Assembly: GCF_037971845.1 (NCBI RefSeq)
Contig: NZ_CP150227.1
Span: forward strand, 1,674,001 to 1,738,000
Direction: 5' to 3'
From: Paenibacillus sp. FSL R5-0766
GTDB taxonomy: Bacteria; Bacillota; Bacilli; Paenibacillales; Paenibacillaceae
Length of the DNA stretch: 64,000 nt
Shown here: piece after piece, positions 26,924 to 34,526 of the stretch
Layout of the letters: the number at the start of each line of letters is the position of its first letter
Numbering within the stretch: the stretch's first letter is position 1
Translations under genes and position numbers: made by a program
The notes under the pieces: generated by a model
Databases searched by the model: none
The model's input: only the letters and a program-made list of their open reading frames with translations
What the model was told of the DNA's origin: nothing

Positions 26924-28057
26924 ATGAATTCAAAGCTGATTAATACAGTTCGATGGAAATTTATCTATGCATTTTTTCTGAGCGGCATATTAACTGCAGT
27001 TATTTTGTACGGGGGCAGTCAGGTGGGGCAGAACATCCTGGAAGCTCAGACGTATCCGGATTATTCCATTCCAGCCCAAGGGATCAGGTGGTTGGTGAAT
27101 AATATCGGTTCAGTGCCTTTGATGATTGTGGTAGGCGTGCTGAGTTTTGTGCTGTTTTTTTTCCTGTTCTCACGCAAGGTGATGCGGGTTCTGGATGAAA
27201 TTACGGCGGGAATTCAGGAAGTTGCCAAAGGAGAGTTATCCCATCGCATCGAAGTGAAGACCTCGGATGAATTCGGAGTGGTTGCTACAAGCATTAATCA
27301 GATGGCTGAACAATTGCAGTTATCGCTTCAGGAAGAGCGTAATGCGGTCGCTGCCAAAAACGATCTGATTACGGGGATATCACATGATCTGAGAACACCA
27401 CTCACTTCTATTCTGGGATTTCTGGAGTACATCGAGAAGGATCGGTACCAGGATGAGATTGAGATGCGCTATTACGTTAGCATTGCCTATGAGAAATCCT
27501 TGACCCTTCGCAAGTTAATCGATGACTTGTTCGAATATACGCGTGTGAGTGGCGGGAGTCTTCCGTTATCTCTGCAAGCATTGAACCTGAATTCGTTTCT
27601 GATGCAGCTGGCTGAAGAGTTTGCTCCCATGCTGGAGGATGCTGGCATGACCTACAAGATCATCGGCGGGCAAGATCCACTATGGATACAGGCTGCTCCA
27701 GGAGAGCTTGTAAGAGCGTATGAGAATCTGTTCAGCAATGCCATTCGGTATGGTTCGCAAGGTAAACTAATGGAGATTGGGCTGGCCCTTGAAGGTAGAG
27801 AGGCTGTAGTCCGCATCAGTAATTATGGTGAACTGATTCCGGCACAAGATCTGCCACATCTGTTTGATCGATTCTATCGGGTAGATAAGTCCCGTTCCCG
27901 CGATACGGGAGGTACCGGTCTCGGCCTAGCGATTGCCAAATCGATGATTGAATTACATCGAGGAAGTATCGTTGCCTACAGTGAAAATGGCAGAACGGAT
28001 TTTGTTACCCGATTCCCTGTAACTGCTGCTCCACCAAGTAATTACTCAGAGAAATAA
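26924..28057 (+). CDS. Sensor histidine kinase (VanS-like)
   Basis: This is a membrane kinase of 377 residues. TM1 is at about 12-32, with a short extracytoplasmic loop of about 30 residues, TM2 at about 62-84 and HAMP at about 85-138. The HisKA domain has His154 in GISHDLRTPLTSILGF. The ATPase domain is complete: ENLFSNAIRYG (N box), DLPHLFDRFYRVDKSRS (F box) and GGTGLGLAIAKSM (G2). The short sensor loop points to an intramembrane-sensing kinase of envelope stress, as in VanS/BceS-type systems, but no ABC partner is adjacent. Next on the same strand is a degenerate paralogue of this kinase's own N-terminal half. Confidence 0.94.
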   Translation: MNSKLINTVRWKFIYAFFLSGILTAVILYGGSQVGQNILEAQTYPDYSIPAQGIRWLVNNIGSVPLMIVVGVLSFVLFFFLFSRKVMRVLDEITAGIQEVAKGELSHRIEVKTSDEFGVVATSINQMAEQLQLSLQEERNAVAAKNDLITGISHDLRTPLTSILGFLEYIEKDRYQDEIEMRYYVSIAYEKSLTLRKLIDDLFEYTRVSGGSLPLSLQALNLNSFLMQLAEEFAPMLEDAGMTYKIIGGQDPLWIQAAPGELVRAYENLFSNAIRYGSQGKLMEIGLALEGREAVVRISNYGELIPAQDLPHLFDRFYRVDKSRSRDTGGTGLGLAIAKSMIELHRGSIVAYSENGRTDFVTRFPVTAAPPSNYSEK

Positions 28058-28060
28058 TAA

Positions 28061-28101
28061 TTAAGAATTTGGTAAGAAGTTAACTACTTCCTCATTAAGA
28101 A
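28061..28101 (+). promoter_or_regulatory. Three direct repeats, putative response-regulator binding site
   Basis: TTAAGAA at 28061, GTAAGAA at 28072 and TTAAGAA at 28095 are spaced 11 and 23 bp apart (one and about two helical turns). They lie in the only sizeable gap inside the operon, just upstream of the leader of the pseudo-kinase gene. Tandem repeats at ~11 bp are typical for OmpR-family regulators, so the adjacent VanR-like protein is the natural candidate. No promoter element was confidently seen. Confidence 0.45.
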
Positions 28102-28157
28102 ATATTCGGTATTCTACCTCTATTACCATATTATTGTATGAGGAGGATACCGAATAT
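28102..28157 (+). promoter_or_regulatory. Leader hairpin masking the ribosome binding site of the pseudo-kinase gene
   Basis: The left arm ATATTCGGTATTCTACCTC (28102-28120) is almost fully complementary to GAGGAGGATACCGAATAT (28140-28157): about 17 pairs, with two single-base bulges. The loop is 19 bases. The right arm contains the AGGAGG ribosome binding site (28141-28146) and the first two bases of the ATG (28156). Folded, the stem would block initiation, suggesting translational control by RNA structure, a protein or temperature. The complementarity is seen directly; the role is inference. Confidence 0.65.
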
Positions 28158-28896
28158 GAAGTCTCATTTCAGTACTGTAAGACTAAGATACATATACATT
28201 GCAGGAGCAAGCGCGTTACTGAGCGCAGCGCTCCTTTTTGTCGTTTATCACGTGCTACGGTTTGCCCACAATCACGTCCTTCCAGATGCAGTATGGATAA
28301 CGCGTATGATGAACTGGGGAATCAACCATATTGGAACAAAGCCGCTCTTTATCTTCATTGGCGGAGCCGTGTTTGCGATCTTTTTCTGGATTCGATCCCA
28401 GAAGATTGCGGAAGATCTCAATCAACTTGCACGCGGAACAGCCGAACTTGCATTGGGCCACAATCCTGGAAGAATTGATGTTCTAAGTGGTGGTGAACTA
28501 CGACAAATTGCTGCCAATCTGAATGTAATTACGTTTCTCCTGCATGAGGAAGGGCTGAGCAGATCAGAACGGAAACAGGAGAGAAGAGAGATACAGGGAG
28601 CGTCTACTAAGCATGAGCAACCCGGACTTCAGCAACATAATGAAGAAGACAAGGAGAACACTCAAACTATTTCTACACAGGTTGACCTACCGATAAAACT
28701 TACTCTTTACGGTATTCAATCTTCTCTGGATGAGATCATCCAAGGGCGGTGCCAGGACGAGGTGGAAGTTCAGCATTGGGTCAAGTTGGCGTATGAACAG
28801 ACATTGCTGCTTCAACATGCTCTGGAGATTACACAACGAGATAGACAGGAACACGAAGTTCCAATTGAACGGGTACACAAGGAGCCTGAATGTTGA
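28156..28896 (+). CDS. Degenerate histidine kinase: TM-HAMP plus HisKA-like helix, no catalytic His or ATPase domain
   Basis: This 246-residue protein aligns along its length with the first ~200 residues of the kinase directly upstream. Two TM helices (about 8-34 and 57-80) are followed by a HAMP-like region, then a ~45-residue Gln/Glu/Lys-rich linker. The helix LYGIQSSLDEIIQGRCQDEV then matches the partner's ILGFLEYIEKDRYQDEI. Where the partner has SHDLRTPL, this protein has TQVDLPIKL, so the phospho-acceptor His is lost. It ends where an ATPase domain would begin. The frame is intact, with a good ribosome binding site, and it overlaps the PBP gene by seven bases. It therefore looks like a maintained pseudo-kinase rather than debris, probably a dimerisation partner or inhibitor of the kinase. 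Confidence 0.8.
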   Translation: MKSHFSTVRLRYIYIAGASALLSAALLFVVYHVLRFAHNHVLPDAVWITRMMNWGINHIGTKPLFIFIGGAVFAIFFWIRSQKIAEDLNQLARGTAELALGHNPGRIDVLSGGELRQIAANLNVITFLLHEEGLSRSERKQERREIQGASTKHEQPGLQQHNEEDKENTQTISTQVDLPIKLTLYGIQSSLDEIIQGRCQDEVEVQHWVKLAYEQTLLLQHALEITQRDRQEHEVPIERVHKEPEC

Positions 28897-30758
28897 AGCA
28901 CAGGGGCAAGCGATGGATGTATTATATTTTTGATGCCGCAGTGGTTGTAGTTTTGATATTGACCCTTTTCTATCTCTATCTGATTACTTATGGCGAAGGA
29001 ATACTTCGCAATCGTCCAGAGGCCATGCAGGTGGCCTCTTCAACCATTATTACGAATGCAGAGGGGACCGAAATTTCGAGGTTGCATACGCAGACCAAAG
29101 GGTATTCCGAATATGCTGAACTGAACGCTATGCCAGATTTATTAAAGATGGCTTTTTTGGCTACAGAAGATCGACGTTTCTACAACCATGATGGACTGGA
29201 TTTCATCGGACTTGGCAGAGCCATTATGCAAGACATCTTACATATGAATCTGAGTCAGGGAGGAAGCTCCATTACGCAGCAACTGGCAAGAAATCTGTAT
29301 TTGAATGGGGATAAAACGTTGAGTCGAAAGGTGAATGAGATATCGATTGCAATGGCCCTGGAGAAGAAGTATAGCAAGGATGAAATTCTGGAAATGTATC
29401 TGAATCAGATCTACATGGGACGCCAGCAGTATGGTGTAAAAGCGGCAGCCTGGCGGTATTTCGGAATTAAGGATATGCACCAATTGAAACTATGGCAGAT
29501 TGCTACATTGGCGGGAATGCCCAAAGGTCCATCCATATACAATCCAGTAGATCATCCTGATCTTTCCAAACAAAGACGTGCCGTTATCCTTGGACTCATG
29601 CATGAACAGGGACTAATTACACGAAAGCAGATGCTCCAAGCCCGTGACGTCGATTTCACGCCGCCTGAAACCGTATTAAATGCAGCAACTTCACCGGGCT
29701 TGAGCGAGCCCGCATATGTGTCTGCCGTGGATGCTGTGATTCAGGAGGCTTCTCGGCTCACAGGTAAAAGTGAAGCAGAGATTCAATCGGCAGGTTGGGT
29801 TATTCAAACTGGGCTAGACGAACAGGCACAACTGGCGATGGAAGAAACATTTGCAGACGCTACCCGATTCCCCGATGATCGCCAAGACGAGCAGGTCCAG
29901 GCAAGTATGGTTATTATCGACCAGCACAACGGTGAAGTGAAAGCAATGATGGGTGGACGTAATCCTTTAAAAGGGGGCATCAACCGGGCGATTATGGATG
30001 CAAGGCAGCCAGGCTCTTCTTTTAAACCGATTATTGCATATGGCCCTGCGTTGGAGTCGGGGAAGTTCAAGCCAGAGAGCATACTACCGGATAAACGCAT
30101 GCAATATGGCAGCTATCAACCTTCCAATCTCGGTGGGCGTTACAGTGGTTCAATTGCCATGTCCCAAGCCTTGCAAAAGTCCATCAATGCCCCAGCCGTA
30201 TGGCTGCTTCATGAGACCGGACTGAACGATGCACATCAATTTGCAGCGCGGCTCGGTATTGAACTGGGGAAAGAAGATCTAAACCTCTCAATTGCCTTGG
30301 GAGGTGTGCATCAGGGAGTGTCGCCAATGAAGATGGCGCAGGCCTATACGGTGTTTGCGAATCATGGGAAATTGAATACAGCCCATCTGATACGCAAGAT
30401 TACAGATTCACAAGGACGGACAATATTTGCTCATAAGTCGGAAAATAAGCAGGTAATCTCCTCCAGTACGGCGAATGCCATGACCAGAATGCTGCAAAAT
30501 GTAGTCAGTCAGGGAACAGGAAGCCGGGCACAACTCGGTCAGCACAAGGTAGCAGGGAAAACGGGAACAACACAGGCTGCATTACCTGGTGTGGGAAGAG
30601 AGGCTAATCGGGATCTATGGTTTGTGGGCTATACGAGTAACTGGACTGCGGCGGTCTGGATGGGATTTGATCATACGGATGTAAAACATTATATGAGATC
30701 AGGAAGTGGTGTTGCAGCGGAGTTGTTCGCGACGGTAATGAGACGTGCTACCCAATAG
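28890..30758 (+). CDS. Class A penicillin-binding protein (PBP1A-type transglycosylase/transpeptidase)
   Basis: This is a bifunctional cell-wall synthase of 622 residues. It has a short cytoplasmic tail and TM at about 11-32. The glycosyltransferase family 51 domain has catalytic Glu93 in ATEDRRFYNHDG and QGGSSITQQLARN near 123. The transpeptidase domain has SxxK at 376-379 (GSSFKP), SxN at 431-433 (SIN) and KTG at 557-559. All key residues are present, so both activities are expected. It is the last gene of the operon and overlaps the pseudo-kinase gene. A dedicated PBP under a VanRS-like pair suggests a reserve peptidoglycan synthase induced by envelope stress or beta-lactams (inference). 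Confidence 0.93.
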   Translation: MLKHRGKRWMYYIFDAAVVVVLILTLFYLYLITYGEGILRNRPEAMQVASSTIITNAEGTEISRLHTQTKGYSEYAELNAMPDLLKMAFLATEDRRFYNHDGLDFIGLGRAIMQDILHMNLSQGGSSITQQLARNLYLNGDKTLSRKVNEISIAMALEKKYSKDEILEMYLNQIYMGRQQYGVKAAAWRYFGIKDMHQLKLWQIATLAGMPKGPSIYNPVDHPDLSKQRRAVILGLMHEQGLITRKQMLQARDVDFTPPETVLNAATSPGLSEPAYVSAVDAVIQEASRLTGKSEAEIQSAGWVIQTGLDEQAQLAMEETFADATRFPDDRQDEQVQASMVIIDQHNGEVKAMMGGRNPLKGGINRAIMDARQPGSSFKPIIAYGPALESGKFKPESILPDKRMQYGSYQPSNLGGRYSGSIAMSQALQKSINAPAVWLLHETGLNDAHQFAARLGIELGKEDLNLSIALGGVHQGVSPMKMAQAYTVFANHGKLNTAHLIRKITDSQGRTIFAHKSENKQVISSSTANAMTRMLQNVVSQGTGSRAQLGQHKVAGKTGTTQAALPGVGREANRDLWFVGYTSNWTAAVWMGFDHTDVKHYMRSGSGVAAELFATVMRRATQ

Positions 30759-30868
30759 AATGCAAGAGAGAGACCATAGCCCATACGTTTCCTTCCTTCT
30801 CTTGGAAAACACAGAAAATAGCTTCTAATGTATAATGTGTGTCTTATCTATCGTAAAAGGAGGCTGAA

Positions 30869-31414
30869 ATGAACTATAAATATAGGAACTCGGAACTGGA
30901 TACAAGCTCGCTGCAGCCTAAGAGTGGTATCAGACCGGAACGGCCTGGCATCTCCGGATTAGGCGGCTGGATCATTTTAATTCAAATTGGCCTATGGGTC
31001 TCACTGGTGCTTCTGTTCGCGGATATGTCGCAGGTAAATGTCATTTTGGATCCGGTAAGATGGGAGGGTGTTCGTGGTGTCGATCCGGAACTTTATACTG
31101 AAGGGATACGCCCGCTCCTTTGGTTCGGGGTTATAAGCAGCGTCATTTTACTAATAGTTGTTATCGTGAATCTCGTATTGTTGTATAAGAAAAAGAAACA
31201 GTTTCCGCGCATGATGATTATTCTGTACATTGCAAATGTATTGATTGGAATTGTGACATGGATCTTGATCGCACGAATCGAAGTTCCAAGAGAGCAGCAT
31301 GTGCTCGATCCAACATCAGCATTTAATTTAACAATCCGATCGCTTCTGACGTGCTGTATCTTCATTCCATATTTCCTAAAGTCGGTACGTGTGAAAAATA
31401 CGTTTGTGAAGTAA
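30869..31414 (+). CDS. DUF2569-like membrane protein
   Basis: This is a 181-residue protein with four hydrophobic helices (about 32-50, 83-108, 116-135, 155-173). The N-terminal motif GISGLGGWIILIQIGLW matches the GLGGWL start of DUF2569 proteins, whose function is unknown. The ~30-residue polar N-terminal extension is Pro/Arg-rich. AAAGGAGGCTGAA precedes the ATG. It stands alone after the PBP gene and before a large inverted repeat. Confidence 0.75.
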   Translation: MNYKYRNSELDTSSLQPKSGIRPERPGISGLGGWIILIQIGLWVSLVLLFADMSQVNVILDPVRWEGVRGVDPELYTEGIRPLLWFGVISSVILLIVVIVNLVLLYKKKKQFPRMMIILYIANVLIGIVTWILIARIEVPREQHVLDPTSAFNLTIRSLLTCCIFIPYFLKSVRVKNTFVK

Positions 31415-31467
31415 ATAGACTTCTTTGATTGTCTCACTGAACTATAGTGCTCTATAGGATAGTGATA

Positions 31468-31521
31468 CGTAAGGCCCGTAGTTAACAAGATTTTATCCTG
31501 TATGCTAACGGGCCTTACGTG
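31468..31521. terminator. Large inverted repeat between convergent genes, probable terminator
   Basis: Arms ACGTAAGGCCCGT (31468-31480) and ACGGGCCTTACGT (31509-31521) pair perfectly over 13 bp with a 28-base loop. It lies between the convergent DUF2569 and exporter genes. There is no clear T-run, so termination is inferred from position. Confidence 0.6.
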
Positions 31522-31544
31522 TGTTGAATATATGAAAAGAATAA

Positions 31545-32012
31545 TCATTTCGATGATGATTTGGTCCGCAGTGAGGCAGGAATTCGGCGTATCATCTGGT
31601 TTAATACCTCGGAGAGCACCAGGCCTACGGCAATAGCGCCGGATAACATGAGTGCTTTGGCTGCCATCTCCATAGCGGCACTGTAGTCATTTTGCACAAA
31701 ACTTCGCATCGCATTATACGCGAGTCCACCAGGAACCAGAGGAATGATGCCTGCGACGCTGAAGATGATAACGGGTGCGCGAAACATGCGAGAGAATACC
31801 TGGCTGATGACACCTACGGCTATGGTCGCTGCAAGTGTAGCAGGCACCGCATCTGCTGCATATTCAAGCACGATATAGATAATCCAGCCGATCATGCCGA
31901 CAAATCCACCGTGGAGCAGCATGCGCCGTGGTGCGTTGAAGATGATTCCAAACGCGGCTGAAGCGACAAAACTGGTTAAGGCTTGTTCAATAAAATGGAG
32001 CATATCCTGCAT
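31545..32012 (-). CDS. Threonine/serine exporter, small subunit (ThrE_2/YjjB-like)
   Basis: This is a 155-residue membrane protein with four to five helices and the family motifs GGFVGMIGWIIYI, TLAATIAVGVISQVFSRMF and IPLVPGGLAYNAMRSFVQND. It resembles the YjjB half of the two-component ThrE exporters. It lies ten bases after the larger subunit gene, so the two form an operon. Export of threonine, serine or a dicarboxylate is inferred from family members. Confidence 0.87.
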   Translation of the reverse strand: MQDMLHFIEQALTSFVASAAFGIIFNAPRRMLLHGGFVGMIGWIIYIVLEYAADAVPATLAATIAVGVISQVFSRMFRAPVIIFSVAGIIPLVPGGLAYNAMRSFVQNDYSAAMEMAAKALMLSGAIAVGLVLSEVLNQMIRRIPASLRTKSSSK

Positions 32013-32021
32013 TCCTCCGTC

Positions 32022-32855
32022 TTACATAAAAAGTGAAAATACAACTGCAATGCCTGTACCTATGGCAAAAGCAGTCAGAAATGCCTCGGCTCCCTTGGAT
32101 AATCCGGAGACCAGGTGTCCGGCCATCAGGTCGCGTACAGCATTGGTAATCAGCAGACCCGGAACCAACGGCATAACCGAACCAATGATGATTTTGTCCC
32201 GTTCATGACCGACTCCCATATAGATCAGGAGAAAAGCGAGTAAGCCAATAACAAAGGATGCCGTAAGCTCGGCAAAGAATTTGACCCGCACCAATCGGTG
32301 AAAGGCAATAACGGCAGCGTAGCCTATGCCTCCGCAGATTAGCGCCGGAAGAAAGTCGCTCCAGCCCCCGCCAAACATAATGGTAAAACAACCACTGGAT
32401 AACGCTGCGGCCGTAAGCTGCACAGCCGTTGAATAGGAGGAGGGCTTGCCTTCGATCTGTACCAACAGATCATGAGCTTCCTGAGCGGAAAGCTCACCTT
32501 GTCCGATGCGACGGGAGACCGCATTCACCTCAGACACCTTGTCCAAATCTGTCGTACGTTCGGAGATGCGAATCAGCTTGGCGGGTTCGGTTGCATCAAC
32601 AGAGAAAAAGATGCCTGTCGGAACAACGTAACTGTGCGAATGGGGTAGACCCAGCGCAGCCGCCATACGTTTCATCGTATCTTCCACACGGTAGGTTTCA
32701 CCACCGCTTTGCAGCATGATTTTGCCTGCGAGCAGACAGATTGCAATCACGCGGGATTGTTCAGTAGGGTTGTTGCCAATCATCCCCGTCTCGGCTTGTG
32801 ATACGGGTGATGAATCATGACGTATGTATTCCAACCGGATCAAGCTCCGTTTCAT
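32022..32855 (-). CDS. Threonine/serine exporter, large subunit (ThrE/DUF1212, YjjP-like)
   Basis: This is a protein of about 277 residues. The N-terminal soluble domain (LLAGKIMLQSGGETYRVEDTM, and SYVVPTGIFFSV) is typical of DUF1212. Five or more TM helices follow, containing FTIMFGGGWSDFLPALICGG, ELTASFVIGLLAFL and MPLVPGLLITNAVRDLMAGHL. The start is uncertain: the frame is open to 32915 but the outer part overlaps a likely promoter (TATGATACAAT near 32880). The inner ATG at 32855 has no strong ribosome binding site, and the true start could be further inside. It is co-transcribed with the small subunit. Confidence 0.85.
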   Translation of the reverse strand: MKRSLIRLEYIRHDSSPVSQAETGMIGNNPTEQSRVIAICLLAGKIMLQSGGETYRVEDTMKRMAAALGLPHSHSYVVPTGIFFSVDATEPAKLIRISERTTDLDKVSEVNAVSRRIGQGELSAQEAHDLLVQIEGKPSSYSTAVQLTAAALSSGCFTIMFGGGWSDFLPALICGGIGYAAVIAFHRLVRVKFFAELTASFVIGLLAFLLIYMGVGHERDKIIIGSVMPLVPGLLITNAVRDLMAGHLVSGLSKGAEAFLTAFAIGTGIAVVFSLFM

Positions 32856-32936
32856 ATGAGATATGGGGTGCTGCGACACCATTGTATCATATTTCACACG
32901 CTCGCAAGGAATCATACCGCACCATCGCCAAGACGA

Positions 32937-32983
32937 TAAAAAAGCTTCGTTCCCAAGACTTGAAGATCTCAGGAGCGAAGCTT
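32937..32983 (-). terminator. Rho-independent terminator on the minus strand
   Basis: Read on the minus strand, AAGCTTCGCTCC pairs with GGAACGAAGCTT (one mismatch) and is followed by a T-run (A-run at 32937-32943 on the plus strand). It ends the transcript of the small gene at 33.0-33.3 kb. Confidence 0.85.
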
Positions 32984-33018
32984 CTTGGAACAGGTTTGGA
33001 TATAGAAGTACAATACCA

Positions 33019-33324
33019 CTACATCAACAGAGTGATAACCAACAATTCATACAGCACAAGAGGCAAAATCGTTGGTCCAAACAAGGCGCGCGGTTCAGGA
33101 TATCCGTGCATCGGGGTAACCTGGAGATACAAAATTCCCCGGTCTGCACTGATGATGACACCTTCCCACACTTGCCCATCGATATTCTGGACGTGTACCT
33201 TCTTGCCTATATGTTGCCGGGCTGTATGATGAAGCATATTCCGTACACTTTGCACGGATTGAAGCATCGGTTGATTGGCTTGATACACGACACGTGTGGA
33301 TGGCGTGGATGTGGATTCAGACAT
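33019..33324 (-). CDS. Uncharacterised 101-residue protein
   Basis: No family is firmly recognised. The middle segment (GKKVHVQNIDGQVWEGVIIS, then ADRGILYLQVTP) looks like a small beta-barrel of the SH3/LSm kind seen in RNA-binding or spore-coat proteins. The hydrophobic C-terminus (ILPLVLYELLVITLLM) could be a membrane-tail helix. The ATG at 33324 has AAGGG ten bases upstream, and a strong terminator follows the stop, so the gene is probably real. Its neighbours are exporter and peptidase genes read in the same direction but as separate units. Confidence 0.65.
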   Translation of the reverse strand: MSESTSTPSTRVVYQANQPMLQSVQSVRNMLHHTARQHIGKKVHVQNIDGQVWEGVIISADRGILYLQVTPMHGYPEPRALFGPTILPLVLYELLVITLLM

Positions 33325-33388
33325 GATGCACAACCCTTCCTCAAAATAAGTTCTTACTTCAAGGTATGCATCTGCCTATAAAAGGTGA

Positions 33389-34432
33389 TTACACAAACGC
33401 CATCTCGAGGCTCCCGCATCCATTTTCATAAGCGACTTTGCCTAATGCTCCATTCACAAAGGTGAGCTGGGGTGGAACATGGCCGAGATCCACATCGTAC
33501 AGTACAGGGACATCCAGATCCCCAAGTGCAGAGGATAGGGCATCGGTAAAATTGAAATCGGCTGTATCGGAATAACCCGCAGGTCGGCCGAACATGAAGC
33601 CTTTTACACCTGCAAACCAGCCAGCCTGTTTCATCTGCCACAGATGACGGTAGATATCCCCCGCGTTCATCTCACAGCTCTCTAGGTACCAGATCGTTCC
33701 TTCTTCAGCACAATACTGATCCAAATACGATTGGACGGGTGCATACGGCGTACCAATCAGACAAGTGATCGTATCCATACAACCGCCGATCAGCCGACCG
33801 GAGAACGACACAGCGGTATCTGCATCTTCCGAGTGGCCGAGCTGTTTCCAGAGGGAAGGTGTATCCAGATTGAATCCAGGTAGATCGGGTTTCCATGCCG
33901 ATTGATAATGTGTGGAAGACGATTGTGTGATCTGTCCGCCGTATTTGGTCTGTAACACATCAATCCAGCGCGCAGTCACGGGGTCGAGGGTATTTGATCT
34001 TAGATCAACATAATTGGTGCCATGTGTGGATGCTGTTCCGGTGATCAGGGTATAAGCGAACAGGAACGTACTGATATCCGAATATCCCATGACCCATTTG
34101 GGCGGCAATGTTTTTAAAGCTTCCCAATCCAGCAGGGGAAGGATATCCATGAGGAATTCCCCACCCCATGGAGGGATAATCGCTTGAATATTTGGCTTGC
34201 GGAAAAATGCATTCATCTCTTCGGCGCGTTCCTCTTTGGAGGCACTGACACATTTGGTGTTGTGGCGGAGCGATGGGCTTTCCATCACGCCAAAACCAAG
34301 GCGCTCCATATTGCGTTTGCTCTCCTCAAGATAATGGTATAGGGATTCGCCTACACCGCTGGAGGGGGCTGCCACACCGATCATGTCTCCTTGCGCGAGT
34401 GGTTGCGGATAACGGATAGAACGATTATTCAT
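33389..34432 (-). CDS. S66-family peptidase (LD-carboxypeptidase/MccF-like)
   Basis: This 347-residue protein belongs to serine peptidase family S66. Members either recycle peptidoglycan tetrapeptides (LdcA) or inactivate microcin C-type peptides (MccF). N-terminal motifs are GDMIGVAAPSSGVG and the conserved PPWGGEFLMDILPLLDW. The nucleophile region is VMGYSDIST (Ser before Asp). The later ICYLES-like IWYLESCEMNAGDIYRHLWQ holds the Glu, and VDLGHVPPQLTF holds the His. The ATG at 34432 follows AAAGGGTGG. The larger size and the YLES pattern favour the MccF-like branch, but the substrate is open. Confidence 0.87.
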   Translation of the reverse strand: MNNRSIRYPQPLAQGDMIGVAAPSSGVGESLYHYLEESKRNMERLGFGVMESPSLRHNTKCVSASKEERAEEMNAFFRKPNIQAIIPPWGGEFLMDILPLLDWEALKTLPPKWVMGYSDISTFLFAYTLITGTASTHGTNYVDLRSNTLDPVTARWIDVLQTKYGGQITQSSSTHYQSAWKPDLPGFNLDTPSLWKQLGHSEDADTAVSFSGRLIGGCMDTITCLIGTPYAPVQSYLDQYCAEEGTIWYLESCEMNAGDIYRHLWQMKQAGWFAGVKGFMFGRPAGYSDTADFNFTDALSSALGDLDVPVLYDVDLGHVPPQLTFVNGALGKVAYENGCGSLEMAFV

Positions 34433-34526
34433 TGTGGAACCACCCTTTCCTGTGAACATTGCTCATTTTCATGAATATTTCCATTATATAGATTAATCCG
34501 ATTATTGAAAGCTTGTTGAGTTTAGA

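Noticed and set aside
32863..33381. 172-codon plus-strand frame opposite the exporter leader and small gene
   Set aside because: Antisense to a gene with a good ribosome binding site and terminator; composition typical of an antisense shadow.
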